Shown here piece by piece: positions 50,271 through 59,696 of a stretch of 64,000 nt of DNA (the stretch's first letter is position 1; each line of letters begins with the position of its first letter). The position numbers were made by a program, and so were the translations under genes. The notes below the pieces were generated by a model. That model ran no database searches, had not been told where the DNA came from, and saw only the letters and a program-made list of their open reading frames with translations. This DNA comes from Streptomyces roseolilacinus (GTDB taxonomy: Bacteria; Actinomycetota; Actinomycetes; Streptomycetales; Streptomycetaceae): NCBI RefSeq assembly GCF_014649335.1, contig NZ_BMSV01000015.1:34944-98943 (forward strand), read 5' to 3'.

Positions 50271-51668
50271 CTAGCGTTCCGGCGGCGGGCCCGACGGCTC
50301 GCCCAGCGCCGCCAGCGCGCGCCGTGCCCCGGGGGCGTGCAGCGGCGAGAAGTACGGGTTGATCCGCAGCGCCTCCTCCAGCTGCCGCCGCGCCGGCCCG
50401 GTCCTGCCCAGGGCCCGCTCCACCTCGCCCCGGTGGTACGCGAACAGCGCGCTGCGCACCCCCCGGTCGGTCGCCGCGCGCGCGTACGGCAGCGCCTCGC
50501 GCGCCCTGCCGGCCCGCAGCAGCGCCCACCCCAGGGCGTCCGCCACGTCGGCCGACCGGTGCCCCAGCCGCCACCTCGCGCGCAGCCGCGCCACCGCCCG
50601 GTCCGGCTCGCCGTGCTCCGCCTCGTACCGGGCGCGCACGAGGGACCGGTCCACGCCGTGCCCGGCCGCCTCCGCCGCCCGCTCCAGCGCCGCCTCGTAC
50701 CGCTCCCGCGCCTCCGCGTCCCGGCCCAGCGCGGCGTACAGGTCGCCGGCCTCCAGCGCGTACTCCGGCAGCGGGCGCGCCGCCCACGCCGCCCCGTACG
50801 CCCCCACCGCCTCGTCCGTACGCCCCAGCGCCGCCAGCGCCCGCGCCCGGCCCGCCAGCGACGGCGCGTCACCGGGTACCGCCCGCAGCGCGGCCGCGTA
50901 CCGGGCGAGCGCCTCACGGGGAAGGCCCCGCTCCCACAGCAGGTCGCCCAGCCGCGCCAGGCACGCCGCCCGCTCGACGGGCGTCCGGGCCCGCGCCACC
51001 GCGTCGTGCGCGAGGGCCTCCGCGTCCTCCCGCCAGCCCCGGTCCCGGTACAGCCCCACCGCCCGCGACAGCGCCGCCGCGTCCGCCGGGCGCAGCTTCC
51101 GCAGCCGCTCCAGGGCCTTCCCGGCCGCCGCGTCGTCCCCCAGGCCCCGGTACGCGTCGACCAGCAGCGCCTCGGCCCGCCACGCCCGCGGCTGCCGCCG
51201 GCGCGCCTCCTCCGCCCAGCGCCGCGCCGCCGCGAAGTCGCCCCGCGCCTGCGCCAGGACGCCCATGCCGACCGCCGCGTCCGCGTTGCCCCGCGCGGCC
51301 GGGCGGATCGCCAGGGAGCGCCGCAGCGCCCGCTCCGCCCTCGGGTACGCCGCCGGGTCACCGGCCCGCACGCCGCGCTCCGCGTACGCCGCGCCCAGCA
51401 CCGCCCACGACGCGTCGTCCCCCGGATACCGGCGCAGCCACGCCTCCCGGTCGCCGATCAGCGCCTCCAGGTCCGGCACCGACGCCCCGGCGCCCGCCTC
51501 CACCGACGCCCCGGCCCGCGCCACCGCCCCCGGAGCGGGCCGCGCCCCATCACCCCGTACGCCACCGGGGCCCACCAGGACCTCCGCCGCGAACAGCGCG
51601 AGCGCGCCCACCAGCACCACCCCCGCCCAGGCGAGCAGCACCACCTGGGAGACCCGTTCCGTCCTCAT
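50271..51668 (-). CDS. TPR repeat protein with N-terminal membrane anchor
   Basis: A 465-residue protein. One membrane helix (VVLLAWAGVVLVGALALFAA) is followed by a short linker and at least ten tetratricopeptide-like helical repeats, for example SWAVLGAAYAERG, DAAVGMGVLAQARGDFAAA and SAVGYFHRGEVERALGRTGP-like segments towards the end. It probably acts as a scaffold at the membrane. The start MRTERV at 51668 places the anchor at the N-terminus. The partner is unknown. Confidence 0.82.
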   Translation of the reverse strand: MRTERVSQVVLLAWAGVVLVGALALFAAEVLVGPGGVRGDGARPAPGAVARAGASVEAGAGASVPDLEALIGDREAWLRRYPGDDASWAVLGAAYAERGVRAGDPAAYPRAERALRRSLAIRPAARGNADAAVGMGVLAQARGDFAAARRWAEEARRRQPRAWRAEALLVDAYRGLGDDAAAGKALERLRKLRPADAAALSRAVGLYRDRGWREDAEALAHDAVARARTPVERAACLARLGDLLWERGLPREALARYAAALRAVPGDAPSLAGRARALAALGRTDEAVGAYGAAWAARPLPEYALEAGDLYAALGRDAEARERYEAALERAAEAAGHGVDRSLVRARYEAEHGEPDRAVARLRARWRLGHRSADVADALGWALLRAGRAREALPYARAATDRGVRSALFAYHRGEVERALGRTGPARRQLEEALRINPYFSPLHAPGARRALAALGEPSGPPPER

Positions 51669-51765
51669 GCCGCCCACTGTGCGCGCGGCCACCGGACCGG
51701 CCGGGGCGCCCACGGCCGGTACACGCCCGGTTCACACCGATGGCCCCGGGTGCCACGCTGGGATC

Positions 51766-53133
51766 ATGGACGATCTGCTGCGCCGGCTGCGCGCCGGACT
51801 CCCCGCCGAGGCCCTGATCACCGACCCGGACGTGACCCCCTCCTACGCCCGCGACATGGCGGGCTTCTGCCCCGCCGGCACCCCCGCCGTCGTCGTGCTG
51901 CCCCGGACCGTGGAGCAGGTCCAGCACGTGATGCGCACGGCCACCGCGCTGCGCGTCCCCGTCGTCCCGCAGGGCGCCCGCACCGGCCTGTCGGGCGCCG
52001 CCAACGCCACCGACGGCTGCGTCGTGCTGTCCCTGGTCAGGATGGACCGGATCCTGGACATCGACCCGGTCGACCGGATCGCCGTCGTCGAGCCGGGCGT
52101 CGTCAACGCCGTGCTGTCCCGGGCCGTCGCCGAGCACGGCCTGTCCTACCCGCCCGACCCCTCCAGCTGGGAGACCTGCACCATCGGCGGCAACATCGGG
52201 ACCGCGTCCGGGGGCCTGTGCTGCGTCAAGTACGGGGTCACCGCCGAGTACGTCCTCGGCCTGGACGTCGTCCTCGCCGACGGGCGGCTGCTGTCCACCG
52301 GCCGCCGCACCGCCAAGGGCGTCGCCGGGTACGACCTGACCCGGCTGTTCGTCGGCTCCGAGGGCAGCCTCGGCATCGTCGTCCGCGCCGTGCTCGCCCT
52401 GCGGCCGAAGCCGCCCGCGCAACTCGCGCTGGCCGCCGAGTTCGCGTCCACCGCGGACGCGTGCGCCGCCGTCTGCGCGATCATGGAGCGGGGCCACACG
52501 CCGTCCCTGCTCGAACTGATGGACAGCACCACCGTCCGGGCGGTCAACCGGCTCGGCCGCATGGGCCTGCCCGACACCACCGCCGCGCTGCTGCTGGCCG
52601 CGTTCGACACCCCGGACCCCGCGGCCGACCTGGCCGCCGTGGGGGAGCTGTGCACCGCCGCCGGGGCCACCGGGGTCGTCCCCGCCGACGACCCCGCCGA
52701 GTCCGAACTGCTCCTCCAGGCCCGCAGGATGTCCCTGCCCGCCCTGGAGGCCGTCTCCACCGCCACCATGATCGACGACGTGTGCGTGCCCCGCTCCCGG
52801 CTCGCCGAGATGCTCGACGGCACGGCCGCCATCGCCGACGCGCACGACCTGACCATCGGCGTCTGCGCGCACGCCGGCGACGGCAACACCCACCCCGTCG
52901 TGTGCTTCGACCACACCGACCCGGACGAGTCCCGGCGCGCCCGCGCGTCGTTCGACGCCATCATGGCCCTCGGCCTGGAGCTGGGCGGCACCATCACCGG
53001 CGAACACGGCGTCGGCGTACTCAAGAAGGAGTGGCTCGCCCGCGAACTCGGCCCCGTGGGGCTCGAACTGCAACGCGGCATCAAGCGGACCTTCGACCCG
53101 CTGGGCATCCTCAACCCCGGCAAGCTCTTCTGA
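51766..53133 (+). CDS. FAD-linked oxidase, glycolate oxidase GlcD type
   Basis: A 455-residue flavoprotein. The FAD_binding_4 domain reads VPVVPQGARTGLSGAANA and PDPSSWETCTIGGNIGTASG, and GSEGSLGIVVRAVLAL follows. The C-terminal FAD-oxidase domain ends in AHAGDGNTHPVV, GGTITGEHGVGVLKKEW and DPLGILNPGKLF. It oxidises a 2-hydroxy acid such as glycolate or D-lactate. No iron-sulfur GlcF partner is adjacent. It is divergent from the TPR gene. Confidence 0.9.
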   Translation: MDDLLRRLRAGLPAEALITDPDVTPSYARDMAGFCPAGTPAVVVLPRTVEQVQHVMRTATALRVPVVPQGARTGLSGAANATDGCVVLSLVRMDRILDIDPVDRIAVVEPGVVNAVLSRAVAEHGLSYPPDPSSWETCTIGGNIGTASGGLCCVKYGVTAEYVLGLDVVLADGRLLSTGRRTAKGVAGYDLTRLFVGSEGSLGIVVRAVLALRPKPPAQLALAAEFASTADACAAVCAIMERGHTPSLLELMDSTTVRAVNRLGRMGLPDTTAALLLAAFDTPDPAADLAAVGELCTAAGATGVVPADDPAESELLLQARRMSLPALEAVSTATMIDDVCVPRSRLAEMLDGTAAIADAHDLTIGVCAHAGDGNTHPVVCFDHTDPDESRRARASFDAIMALGLELGGTITGEHGVGVLKKEWLARELGPVGLELQRGIKRTFDPLGILNPGKLF

Positions 53134-53197
53134 CCGCCCACCCCGCCGGGGCGGGCCCGTCCCCGCCGCGGCCCCGCACGCCCCCCGCACGCCCTCC

Positions 53198-53617
53198 TCA
53201 CGCCTCCGCCGAGAGCAGCGCGGCCAGCCCGTCGTCGATGCCGAGCCGCTCCGCCTCCGTCCCCGGCGCGACCACCCGCAGCGTGCGCTCCAGCCACGCC
53301 GACACCTGCGCCGACGGCGCCTCCAGCAGCGCGTCGCCGTTCGGGGACGACAGCGCCATCAGCACGACGCCGCGCCCGTCCGCCTTCGACGGCCGGATCC
53401 GCACGTCCCCGCGGCCGCACGGCCGGAACACGCCCTCCACCAGCAGCTCGCGGGCGAACGTCCAGTGCACCGGGTTCTCGGAGCCGATGTGGAAGGCGAC
53501 GTGGACGGCGTACGGGTCGCTCGTCCGGTACGTCATCCGGGCCGGTACGGGCACGCTGTGGTCCGAGGACAGCACCAGCTTCATCTCCAACTCCCGCTCC
53601 ACCGTGGACTGCTCCAT
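53198..53617 (-). CDS. ssgG: SsgA-like sporulation/cell division regulator, SsgG type
   Basis: A 139-residue SALP family protein, found only in morphologically complex actinomycetes. Family blocks are PVPARMTYRTSDPYAVHVAF, WTFARELLVEGVFRPCGRGD and VRIRPS, with ALLEAPSAQVSAWLERT at the end. SALPs help position septa and guide peptidoglycan synthesis in sporulating hyphae; SsgG influences septum placement. The symbol rests on its position relative to hppD and the M6 protease, as I remember it from S. coelicolor. GGAAG precedes the ATG. Confidence 0.88.
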   Translation of the reverse strand: MEQSTVERELEMKLVLSSDHSVPVPARMTYRTSDPYAVHVAFHIGSENPVHWTFARELLVEGVFRPCGRGDVRIRPSKADGRGVVLMALSSPNGDALLEAPSAQVSAWLERTLRVVAPGTEAERLGIDDGLAALLSAEA

Positions 53618-53853
53618 GGCCGCTTCCTCTCTCTCGCCGGTCCGCGCGGGCCCACCGCGGGCCCGTCCGGAAGGAGAGAGCCGGTTCCCGTGTCGTCATT
53701 ACGCGACTTCCGCCGACGAATTTCTGTTACTTTGCGTGACGTTGCAGTGACCGGATGGGGGTCCTCTCCCGCGGAGCGGCCCGGGGGCGTCCGGCGGTCT
53801 GATAGATGTGGTGCCTTGAATTGAGGCCCTCGAGGAGATACGGGACCACGGTG

Positions 53854-55308
53854 ATGAGCGCCCCAACCCCGGCAACCGGCGACGGCAGCCCCGAAGCCGG
53901 GTACTACCCGGACCCCTCCATTCCCGGCTACATCCGGTACTGGAACGGTGCCGCCTGGGTGCCCGGTACGAGCCGCCCGGCGCCCGGGGAGGGCGAGGCC
54001 GTCCCGGCGCCGCCCGCCTCCGGCGCGCCCTCCCGGGTCCCGGCCCAGGCGTCGGCGCCCGCGGTGGTCCCGGCCGTCGAGGAGACCGGACCGGTCTTCC
54101 TGGACGAGGACCCCGGCATGGCGTCCGAGTCCGGCCCCGGCCCCGAGCCGGAGCGGGAGGCGGGTCCCGAGCCGGCGTCCGCGTGGCAGGCCGACCTCTC
54201 CCGCCAGCACGGCCTCGACGGCGGGCGGGACGTCGCGTGGGGCGCGGCCGGCCGGCCGGACCCCCGGGTGCCGGCCGCCGCCGACCCGGCGGGCGGCGCG
54301 CTGCCCGGGGCACGGCGGGTGGAGCCCGAACCGGAGGCGCGGCCCAACCCCGAGGGCACGATGACCATGCGGGCACCCCGGCGGGAAGCGCCCCGCACAC
54401 CGGACGTCCCGGCCCCGCACGGCCCGCAGTCCCAGCCCCAGGGCCCGCAGACACAGGACCCGCACTCCCAGGGCGCCCACTCCCAGGGCCCGCAGACACA
54501 GGGCCAGGGCCCCCAGGTGCACGCCCCGGCCCCGGCCGCCCAGCCGCAACCGCACGCGCCCGTCCAGCCGCAGCCGTCCCCCGCGTACCAGGTCCCCCCG
54601 CAGGCGGCCGCCCCCGCGGCCCCCGTCACCACCGGCCCGGGAGGCGCCGCCGCCTCCTGGGCGCAGCAGGTCCACCAACTGGCCCAGCCGCAGCCCGCCC
54701 CCGTGCCGCCGCAGGCGCAGCCCGGCCCCGCCCTGCCGGGGGCGGACGCCGCCCAGCAACCCGTCGTCCCGTGGAAGCTGCCGGTCAGCGACCCGTTCCT
54801 GCGGGCCGCCCAGGAGCGGGCCGCCGCGCGGCCGGCCGGGCTCGGCCGGAGGTTCGCCGCCCGCCTCGTCGACAGCCTCGTGCTCGGCGCGCTCGCCGGG
54901 GCGGCGGGCACGCCGTTCGTGCTGAACGCCGTCGACCACATCCGCGGCAAGATCGAACAGGCGGAACGGTCCGGCGAGACGGTCACCGTGTGGCTCGTGG
55001 ACGGCACCACCTCCGTCCAGTTCGGGATCGCGCTCGGCATCCTGCTGGTGCTCGGCGTGCTGTACGAGGCGCTGCCGACCGCCAAGTGGGGCCGGACGCT
55101 CGGCAAGAAGCTGTGCGGGACGGAGGTCCGGGGCATCGAGTCGCACGAGCCGCCGACGTTCGGGCAGGCACTGCGCCGCTGGCTGGTGTACGGGGTGCTG
55201 GGCCTGACCGGGATCGGCGTGCTCAACGTGCTGTGGTGCCTGTTCGACCGGCCGTGGCGGCAGTGCTGGCAGGACAAGGCGGCCGGCACGTTCGTGGCGG
55301 GCCGCTGA
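53854..55308 (+). CDS. RDD family membrane protein with DUF2510 domain
   Basis: A 484-residue protein. The N-terminal DUF2510 domain reads GYYPDPSIPGYIRYWNGAAW (residues about 16-40). A very long Pro/Gln/Ala-rich linker follows (about 45-315), with repeats such as GPQTQ and HSQG. The C-terminal RDD domain (about 325-484) holds three membrane helices with GLGRRFAARLVDSLVLGAL and WGRTLGKKLCGTEVRG. A GTG immediately before the ATG is an equal alternative. The function is unknown; it is followed by a second RDD gene. Confidence 0.87.
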   Translation: MSAPTPATGDGSPEAGYYPDPSIPGYIRYWNGAAWVPGTSRPAPGEGEAVPAPPASGAPSRVPAQASAPAVVPAVEETGPVFLDEDPGMASESGPGPEPEREAGPEPASAWQADLSRQHGLDGGRDVAWGAAGRPDPRVPAAADPAGGALPGARRVEPEPEARPNPEGTMTMRAPRREAPRTPDVPAPHGPQSQPQGPQTQDPHSQGAHSQGPQTQGQGPQVHAPAPAAQPQPHAPVQPQPSPAYQVPPQAAAPAAPVTTGPGGAAASWAQQVHQLAQPQPAPVPPQAQPGPALPGADAAQQPVVPWKLPVSDPFLRAAQERAAARPAGLGRRFAARLVDSLVLGALAGAAGTPFVLNAVDHIRGKIEQAERSGETVTVWLVDGTTSVQFGIALGILLVLGVLYEALPTAKWGRTLGKKLCGTEVRGIESHEPPTFGQALRRWLVYGVLGLTGIGVLNVLWCLFDRPWRQCWQDKAAGTFVAGR

Positions 55309-55371
55309 CGCCGTCCCCCGAACGGCACATGACCGGATGCGGGCGTCGGCGGGGCGGGATGCACTGCCCCC

Positions 55372-56118
55372 ATGAGCAACGAACCGCCGACGCCCGGCCC
55401 GCCTCCCGAGGACGATCCGTTCCGCAAGCGCCCGCAGGAGCCGCCCCAGCCCCCGGAGGGCGGCGCCCCGCCCCCTCCGCCGCCCGGCGGGGAGGGCCCC
55501 TACGGCGGCGGCCCCTACGGCGGACCCCCCGGCGGGGGGCCTCCCGGCGGCGGCCCGTACGGCGGGGGGCCCTACGGCGGCGGCCCGTACGGTGGCGGTC
55601 CCTACGGGGGCGGCCCGTACGGCGGGACCGACCCGCTCGGCGGGATGCCGCCGCTCGCCGACACCGGCAAGCGGGTCCTCGCGCGCGTCGTCGACTGGCT
55701 CGTCATCGCCGTGCCCCTGGGGCTCCTCGGCATCCCCTTCGGCGTCTACTCCCGCGTGAACGACGAGACCGGCGACCTCGGCGACGTGTGGACGTCGGGT
55801 GGCGGCGGCGGCCAGTGGGTGTTCCAGCTCGTCTCGATCGCGGCGTACGTCGTCTACGACACCCTCATGACGACGAAGAGGAACGGCCAGACGCTCGGCA
55901 AACGGATGACCGGCCTGCGGGTCGCGATGCTCAACGACGGGAGCACCCCGCCGACGAGCGCCGCACTGACGCGGGCACTCGTTCTGTGGGTGCCCACGCT
56001 GATCTGCTGCGCCTGCCTGTGGCCGCTGCTGCTGCTCGTGCTGATCCTGGTGGACAAACCGTACCGGCAGGGCCTCCACGACAAGGCGGCGAGAACCGTC
56101 GTGGTGTCAGCGGCGTGA
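55372..56118 (+). CDS. RDD family membrane protein with PYGGG repeats
   Basis: A 248-residue protein. The N-terminus is Pro-rich and then contains a run of PYGGG repeats (about residues 43-85). The C-terminal RDD domain has DTGKRVLARVVDWLVIAVPL and NGQTLGKRMTGLRVAMLNDG with three membrane helices. Such repeats may mediate assembly or contact with other membrane proteins. It lies 63 bases after the first RDD gene, probably in the same transcript. Confidence 0.87.
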   Translation: MSNEPPTPGPPPEDDPFRKRPQEPPQPPEGGAPPPPPPGGEGPYGGGPYGGPPGGGPPGGGPYGGGPYGGGPYGGGPYGGGPYGGTDPLGGMPPLADTGKRVLARVVDWLVIAVPLGLLGIPFGVYSRVNDETGDLGDVWTSGGGGGQWVFQLVSIAAYVVYDTLMTTKRNGQTLGKRMTGLRVAMLNDGSTPPTSAALTRALVLWVPTLICCACLWPLLLLVLILVDKPYRQGLHDKAARTVVVSAA

Positions 56119-56161
56119 TGCTCTCCTTTTTTGGGCTCGTTCCGCCTCCGGGGCGCTGTGA

Positions 56162-56238
56162 GCGGGTGTCGAGGCGGTGAACGTGCTCGGCCCCTCGTAC
56201 CTCGGGGCGCTGCGCGCGATCACCGCCTCGACACCCGC
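56162..56238. repeat. Long inverted repeat (19 + 19 bp)
   Basis: GCGGGTGTCGAGGCGGTGA (56162-56180) and its perfect complement (56220-56238) enclose 39 bases that contain their own small hairpin. It starts 44 bases after the RDD gene. It is probably a terminator, but longer than usual. It touches the tandem array that begins at 56237. Confidence 0.8.
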
Positions 56239-56486
56239 GCGCCCCTTCGGCTCCACGAGCGGTACAGGGGGACGCCCTCCCCCTCCCTGGCACGGGTGCG
56301 GCCCCGCACGAAGCATGCCCCCGTCGGCCCGACACCCACGTCCGCGCGCCCCTTCGGCTCCACGAGCGGTACAGGGGGACGCCCTCCCCCTCCCTGGCAC
56401 GGGTGCGGCCCCGCACGAAGCATGCCCCCATCGGCCCGACATCCGCGTCCGCGTGCCCCTTCGGCTCCACGAGCGCTACAGGAGCG
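56237..56486. repeat. Tandem array of a 107-bp unit
   Basis: Unit starts are at 56237, 56344 and 56451. Copies 1 and 2 (107 bases each) differ at only a few bases near their ends. Copy 3 is truncated after about 35 bases. A further degenerate start (GCGCGCCCCTTC) occurs near 56510. Each full unit contains the palindrome GTGCGG-CC-CCGCAC. It lies downstream of two convergent genes. Confidence 0.9.
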
Positions 56487-56519
56487 CACCGTCCCCCTCC
56501 CCGACAGTCGCGCGCCCCT

Positions 56520-56792
56520 TCAGTTCCGCGAGCGGCTCATCGGGGCCTCCTCGTCCCCCGGGGCGGTCCGGCCCGGCGAGTGGTCCGACGGTGTGTTCCC
56601 CCGAGCGCCCGCGTGCGCGCCGGTGCCGCGCGCCGCGGCCAGCGTCACGCCGAGGCCGAGCACCAGGGAGACCAGTGCGGCCAGCGCGATACCGGCGTCG
56701 GTGGTCGCGCCGGACAGCAGGAGCAGGGCGACGGTCGAGCAGACGACGGTGGCCGAGCCCAGGGCGAGCTGTGCGGCGGTCGGACGCGGCAT
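56520..56792 (-). CDS. Small two-helix membrane protein
   Basis: A 90-residue protein of unknown function. Two hydrophobic segments (LALGSATVVCSTVALLLLSG and GIALAALVSLVLGLGVTLAA) are separated by a short polar turn, followed by a hydrophilic C-terminus. GAGGACGG precedes the ATG at 56792. Its stop codon lies at the edge of the tandem repeat region, so the repeats form its 3' flank. Confidence 0.65.
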   Translation of the reverse strand: MPRPTAAQLALGSATVVCSTVALLLLSGATTDAGIALAALVSLVLGLGVTLAAARGTGAHAGARGNTPSDHSPGRTAPGDEEAPMSRSRN

Positions 56793-57132
56793 GACGGTTT
56801 CCGTCCTCGTGGTGGGTCTCTCGCGACGCGGTCGTACGGACTGACGACCCTACGACGCTGGATGCCCGGAGGGAGCCGGCGGTAAGCGCCGCCTCACGCG
56901 CAGTGCCGGTGCGTCAAGGGCGCACGGGGTCACGCACACCCTGCGGGGAGGGATTTGCCCGTCCGTTATACGGATCGGGGTGTTCACATAGGGCACTTGG
57001 CCTGTGCAAGTCAAGACTGTCTTTTTTCGCGTAAGTCCGGTCGAATGTCGTCACTTGTGGCGCGACACCGCACGCGGATATTCACGTGACCCCCCATCCG
57101 CGTTGGCGGTTCGCAGGGGAGGAAACATACAA
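56793..57132 (+). promoter_or_regulatory. Upstream region of the secreted M6 protease
   Basis: About 340 bases without a gene. It is AT-richer from 56955 to 57095. The dyad ACTTG-n7-CAAGT (56995-57011) and the tract GTCTTTTTTCGC just after it are the clearest elements. A GGGGAGG ribosome site precedes GTG 57133. The promoter is likely in this stretch, but its hexamers are not certain. Confidence 0.35.
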
Positions 57133-59574
57133 GTGACCAGCAGACGACGGGCGTTCCGCACGTCCGCGGTGTTCGTGGCCCTGGCCGCGACCGCCGCGAC
57201 CGCCGGGGCCCTCACCACGGCCCACGCCGACAACCGCCCGGAGACGGGCATCGAGCGCCACGATCCGGCGCCGGGCGCGGGCCACCACGGCCACGCCCAC
57301 GACAAGGCCGCAGGGGTCGACCACGACCTCGAGGGCCCGTTCACCGAGCAGCAGGAGAAGCAGCGCGAGGCGGCGCTGGAGCAGGTCCTCGCCGGCGAGT
57401 CCAAGGTGGAGCGCCGCGGCGCCTCCCAGGTCGTCAAGCTCGACGCCAAGAAGTACGTCGAGCTCGGCCGGGAGAAGACCGACAAGATCTTCACCATCCT
57501 CGTCGAGTTCGGTGACAAGGTCGACAACGAGACGCTCGTCGACCGCAAGGACGACGACACCGACGAGCTGAAGCCCAAGTTCGGCGGCAAGCCCGGCCCC
57601 CTGCACAACCGGATAGCCGAGCCGGACCGGTCGAAGGACAACTCGACCGCCTGGCAGGCCGACTACGACCGGGAGCACTTCCAGGACCTGTACTTCGGTA
57701 CCGGCAAGGACGAGCAGGGCAAGCAGAAGCACTCGCTGAAGACCTACTACGAGCGCACCTCGTCCGGCCGCTACTCGGTCGACGGCACGGTCTCGGACTG
57801 GGTCAAGGTCGAGTACAACGAGGCCCGCTACGGCTCCAACTACTGCGGCCAGACCAACTGCTCCAACGTCTGGGACGCCGTCCGCGACGGTGTCACCGCG
57901 TGGACCGCGGACCAGAAGGCCAAGGGCAAGACCGACGCCGAGATCAAGGCGATGCTGGCCGAGTACGACCAGTGGGACCGCTACGACTTCGACGGCGACG
58001 GCAACTTCAACGAGACCGACGGCTACATCGACCACTTCCAGCTCGTGCACGCGGGCGAGGACGAGTCGGCGGGCGGCGGTGCGGAGGGCACCGACGCCCT
58101 GTGGGCCCACCGCTGGTACGCGTACGGCACCGACGCCGGCAAGACCGGCCCGGCCGGCAACAAGGCCGGCGGCACGCAGATCGGCGACACCGGCATCTGG
58201 GTCGGCGACTACACGATGCAGCCGGAGAACGGCGGCCTCGGCGTCTTCGCCCACGAGTACGGCCACGACCTCGGCCTGCCGGACCTGTACGACACCTCCG
58301 GCCGCGCGGGCGCCGAGAACTCCACGGGCTTCTGGTCGCTGATGTCCTCCGGTTCCTGGCTGGGCACCGGCAAGGACTCCATCGGCGACATGCCGGGCGA
58401 CATGACGGCCTGGGACAAGCTGCAGCTGGGTTGGCTGGACTACGAGAAGGCCAAGGCCGCCACGAAGTCCAAGCACAAGCTGGGTGTCGCGGAGTACAAC
58501 ACCAAGAACCCGCAGGCGCTCATCGTCGAGCTGCCGAAGAAGAAGGTCACCAACCCGATCGTCAAGCCGGTCCAGGGCGCCACCCAGTGGTGGAGCAACA
58601 TGGGTGACGACCTCAAGAACACCCTCACCCGCTCCGTCGACCTGACGGGCAAGTCCACGGCCCAGCTGTCGCTCGACGGCTGGTGGGACATCGAGGCCGA
58701 GTACGACTACCTGTACGCCGAGGTCTCCACTGACGGCGGCGCGCAGTGGACCGCCCTCGACGGCACCGCGAACGGCACGCCGCTCACCAAGGACGCCAGC
58801 GGCGCCACCGGCCTGACCGGTGTCTCCGAGTCGTTCAAGAAGCTCGTGTACCCGCTCGACGCGTACGCCGGCAAGAAGATCGACGTCCGCTTCCGCTACC
58901 AGACGGACGGCGGCGTGGCCCAGAAGGGCTTCGCGGCGGACAACATCGTCGTCACGGCCGACGGCGCCCCGCTCTTCGCGGACGACGCCGAGACCGAGGC
59001 CGCCGGCTGGACGTCGAAGGGCTTCTCCCGCATCGGCGAGGCGATCACCGACGAGTACGCGCAGTACTACATCGCGGAGAACCGCCAGTACGTCTCCTAC
59101 GACGCGACGCTGAAGGTCGGCCCGTACAACTTCGGGTTCGGCGGCGACAAGGCCAGCTGGGTCGAGCACTACCCGTACCAGACCGGTCTGCTGGTCTGGA
59201 AGTGGGACACCTCGCAGGCGGACAACAACACGGCCGTCCACCCCGGTGAGGGCCTCGTCCTCCCCATCGACGCCCACGCCAAGCCGCTGACCTGGGCCGA
59301 CGGCACGCTGATGCGCAACCGCGTCCAGTCCCACGACGCGCCGTTCAGCCGCTTCCGCACCGACCGCATCACGCTGCACAAGGCGGACGTCCCGCAGGGG
59401 ATCGGCGGCCTGTCCGGCAACCCGGTCTTCGACGACCGCAAGGGCGTCTACTGGTTCGAGAGCAACCCGCGGGCCGGCGTCAAGGTAACTGACACCAACA
59501 CCCGGATCGCGATCGTCGACCAGCCGCGCAGCGGCCAGACGATCACCGTCCAGGTGGGTCCGTCGACCAAGTGA
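57133..59574 (+). CDS. Secreted M6 family metalloprotease (immune inhibitor A type)
   Basis: An 813-residue exported protease. The signal peptide (SRRRAFRTSAVFVALAATAA...AHA) is followed by an acidic propeptide. The zinc site is HEYGH at 374-378 in VFAHEYGHDLGLPDLYD, with Asp384 as third ligand. Conserved Cys pair: NYCGQTNCSN. A MAM-like/β-sandwich region follows (about 480-640). It degrades proteins outside the cell, probably under developmental control. The GTG at 57133 starts the signal peptide. Confidence 0.92.
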   Translation: MTSRRRAFRTSAVFVALAATAATAGALTTAHADNRPETGIERHDPAPGAGHHGHAHDKAAGVDHDLEGPFTEQQEKQREAALEQVLAGESKVERRGASQVVKLDAKKYVELGREKTDKIFTILVEFGDKVDNETLVDRKDDDTDELKPKFGGKPGPLHNRIAEPDRSKDNSTAWQADYDREHFQDLYFGTGKDEQGKQKHSLKTYYERTSSGRYSVDGTVSDWVKVEYNEARYGSNYCGQTNCSNVWDAVRDGVTAWTADQKAKGKTDAEIKAMLAEYDQWDRYDFDGDGNFNETDGYIDHFQLVHAGEDESAGGGAEGTDALWAHRWYAYGTDAGKTGPAGNKAGGTQIGDTGIWVGDYTMQPENGGLGVFAHEYGHDLGLPDLYDTSGRAGAENSTGFWSLMSSGSWLGTGKDSIGDMPGDMTAWDKLQLGWLDYEKAKAATKSKHKLGVAEYNTKNPQALIVELPKKKVTNPIVKPVQGATQWWSNMGDDLKNTLTRSVDLTGKSTAQLSLDGWWDIEAEYDYLYAEVSTDGGAQWTALDGTANGTPLTKDASGATGLTGVSESFKKLVYPLDAYAGKKIDVRFRYQTDGGVAQKGFAADNIVVTADGAPLFADDAETEAAGWTSKGFSRIGEAITDEYAQYYIAENRQYVSYDATLKVGPYNFGFGGDKASWVEHYPYQTGLLVWKWDTSQADNNTAVHPGEGLVLPIDAHAKPLTWADGTLMRNRVQSHDAPFSRFRTDRITLHKADVPQGIGGLSGNPVFDDRKGVYWFESNPRAGVKVTDTNTRIAIVDQPRSGQTITVQVGPSTK

Positions 59575-59599
59575 TCTAAGGAACCGCAGGTCACAGCGT

Positions 59600-59635
59600 G
59601 ATCGGCCGTCGCCCCCTAGCGGGCGGCGGCCGATC
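59600..59635 (+). terminator. Terminator after the M6 protease gene
   Basis: GATCGGCCGTCGCCC (59600-59614) pairs with 59621-59635 over 15 bp with one G-T pair, then GTGTTT. It starts 26 bases after the stop. Confidence 0.7.
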
Positions 59636-59696
59636 GTGTTTAGGTGCAGCTGACCGATTTCCTATTGACACACCTTTCGGCGGGGGAGCGTTCGGC

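Noticed and set aside
56237..56486. 107-bp repeats as a CRISPR array
   Set aside because: The whole unit is repeated without distinct spacers and no cas genes are present.
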